Assembly (NCBI RefSeq): GCF_934307085.1
Contig: NZ_CAKRCF010000011.1
Span: 8,613 to 72,612, forward strand
Length of the DNA: 64,000 nt
Direction: 5' to 3'
Source: an uncultured Anaerobutyricum sp.
Lineage (GTDB): Bacteria; Bacillota; Clostridia; Lachnospirales; Lachnospiraceae
Below the pieces are notes generated by a model. That model was not told the origin of the DNA, did not search any database, and saw only the letters and a list, made by a program, of their open reading frames with translations. Position numbers and translations under genes: made by a program. This document shows, piece after piece, positions 63,962-64,000 of this stretch. Every line of letters starts with the position of its first letter. Positions within the stretch are counted from its first letter, which is position 1.

Positions 63962-64000
63962 ATAAAAGCTTTCGCAAAAGAAAGCTTAAAACCTTGATAA

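Overview
The window (about 38-40% GC by eye) reads as chromosomal DNA of a low-GC, anaerobic, spore-forming Clostridium-type Bacillota, most likely a gut Lachnospiraceae member; something near Anaerobutyricum, Roseburia or Coprococcus is a guess. The evidence is an [FeFe]-hydrogenase maturase (HydF), a double-domain acyl-CoA dehydratase activase, sporulation genes (YtfJ, YlbJ), a DUF6465 protein, AAA-ATPase/PD-(D/E)XK genes typical of gut Firmicutes, a glycine riboswitch, and the Bacillus-like order rpmB-asp23-fakA-recG. There is no prophage, CRISPR array, insertion sequence with a transposase, or tRNA.

Layout. 1-2.6 kb: the 3' end of hydF, then an aspartase-type lyase. 3.1-4.9 kb: a riboswitch-controlled Na+/alanine-glycine symporter (minus strand). 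5.3-9.8 kb: a molybdenum-cofactor cluster (XdhC-like, molybdopterin-binding, moaC) overlapping an ABC-F ATPase. 9.9-12.1 kb: minus-strand HD protein, GH13 enzyme and an HPr-like protein without the active-site His. 12.3-17.3 kb: a five-gene operon with a circularly permuted ATP-grasp, an alpha-E protein, a transglutaminase-like protein and two M14 (AstE/aspartoacylase-like) proteins, one of which has lost a metal ligand. 17.4-21.8 kb: a polar amino-acid ABC transporter and proBA. 22-30 kb: a zincin-like protein, a C39-like secreted protein, RelQ, a Ca2+ exchanger, an L,D-transpeptidase-like protein with Cys replaced by Ser, a DnaJ-class protein and a truncated YdcF. 30-38 kb: AAA-ATPase-like nuclease plus a relic of a second copy, SGNH hydrolase, MecA, chorismate mutase-ACT protein, MetY and a GH73 glucosaminidase. 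38.5-44 kb: VanZ-like protein, two-component system, DUF6465, hisH and hisF. 44-48.3 kb: the 1408-aa activase. 48.6-53.1 kb: LysM protein, CorA, rhomboid-like protein, ytfI/ytfJ-type pair. 53.3-63.2 kb: housekeeping block rpmB, a 47-aa membrane protein, asp23, fakA, recG, phosphatase, rsmD, coaD, coiled-coil protein, ylbJ, yceD, rpmF. The window ends in three tandem strong promoters that look like the front of an rRNA operon.

The most unusual content is non-coding. At least seven long palindromic elements (here called A-H; H is a relic) sit at gene 3' ends, mostly between convergent genes. Their outer ends (CTGATTTG ... CAAATCAG) fall on or within a few bases of the flanking stop codons. Inside are 24-32-bp arms that are perfectly or nearly perfectly self-complementary within a copy but differ between copies, enclosing one of two conserved structured cores. 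Type I copies (A, B, C, D) are always oriented with the gene they follow. Separately, two roughly 110-nt homologous stem-closed RNAs with a compensatory change lie before the response regulator and before recG, and a third palindromic repeat family has copies near 24.6 and 50.2 kb.

All calls are from reading the sequence; no database search was run.
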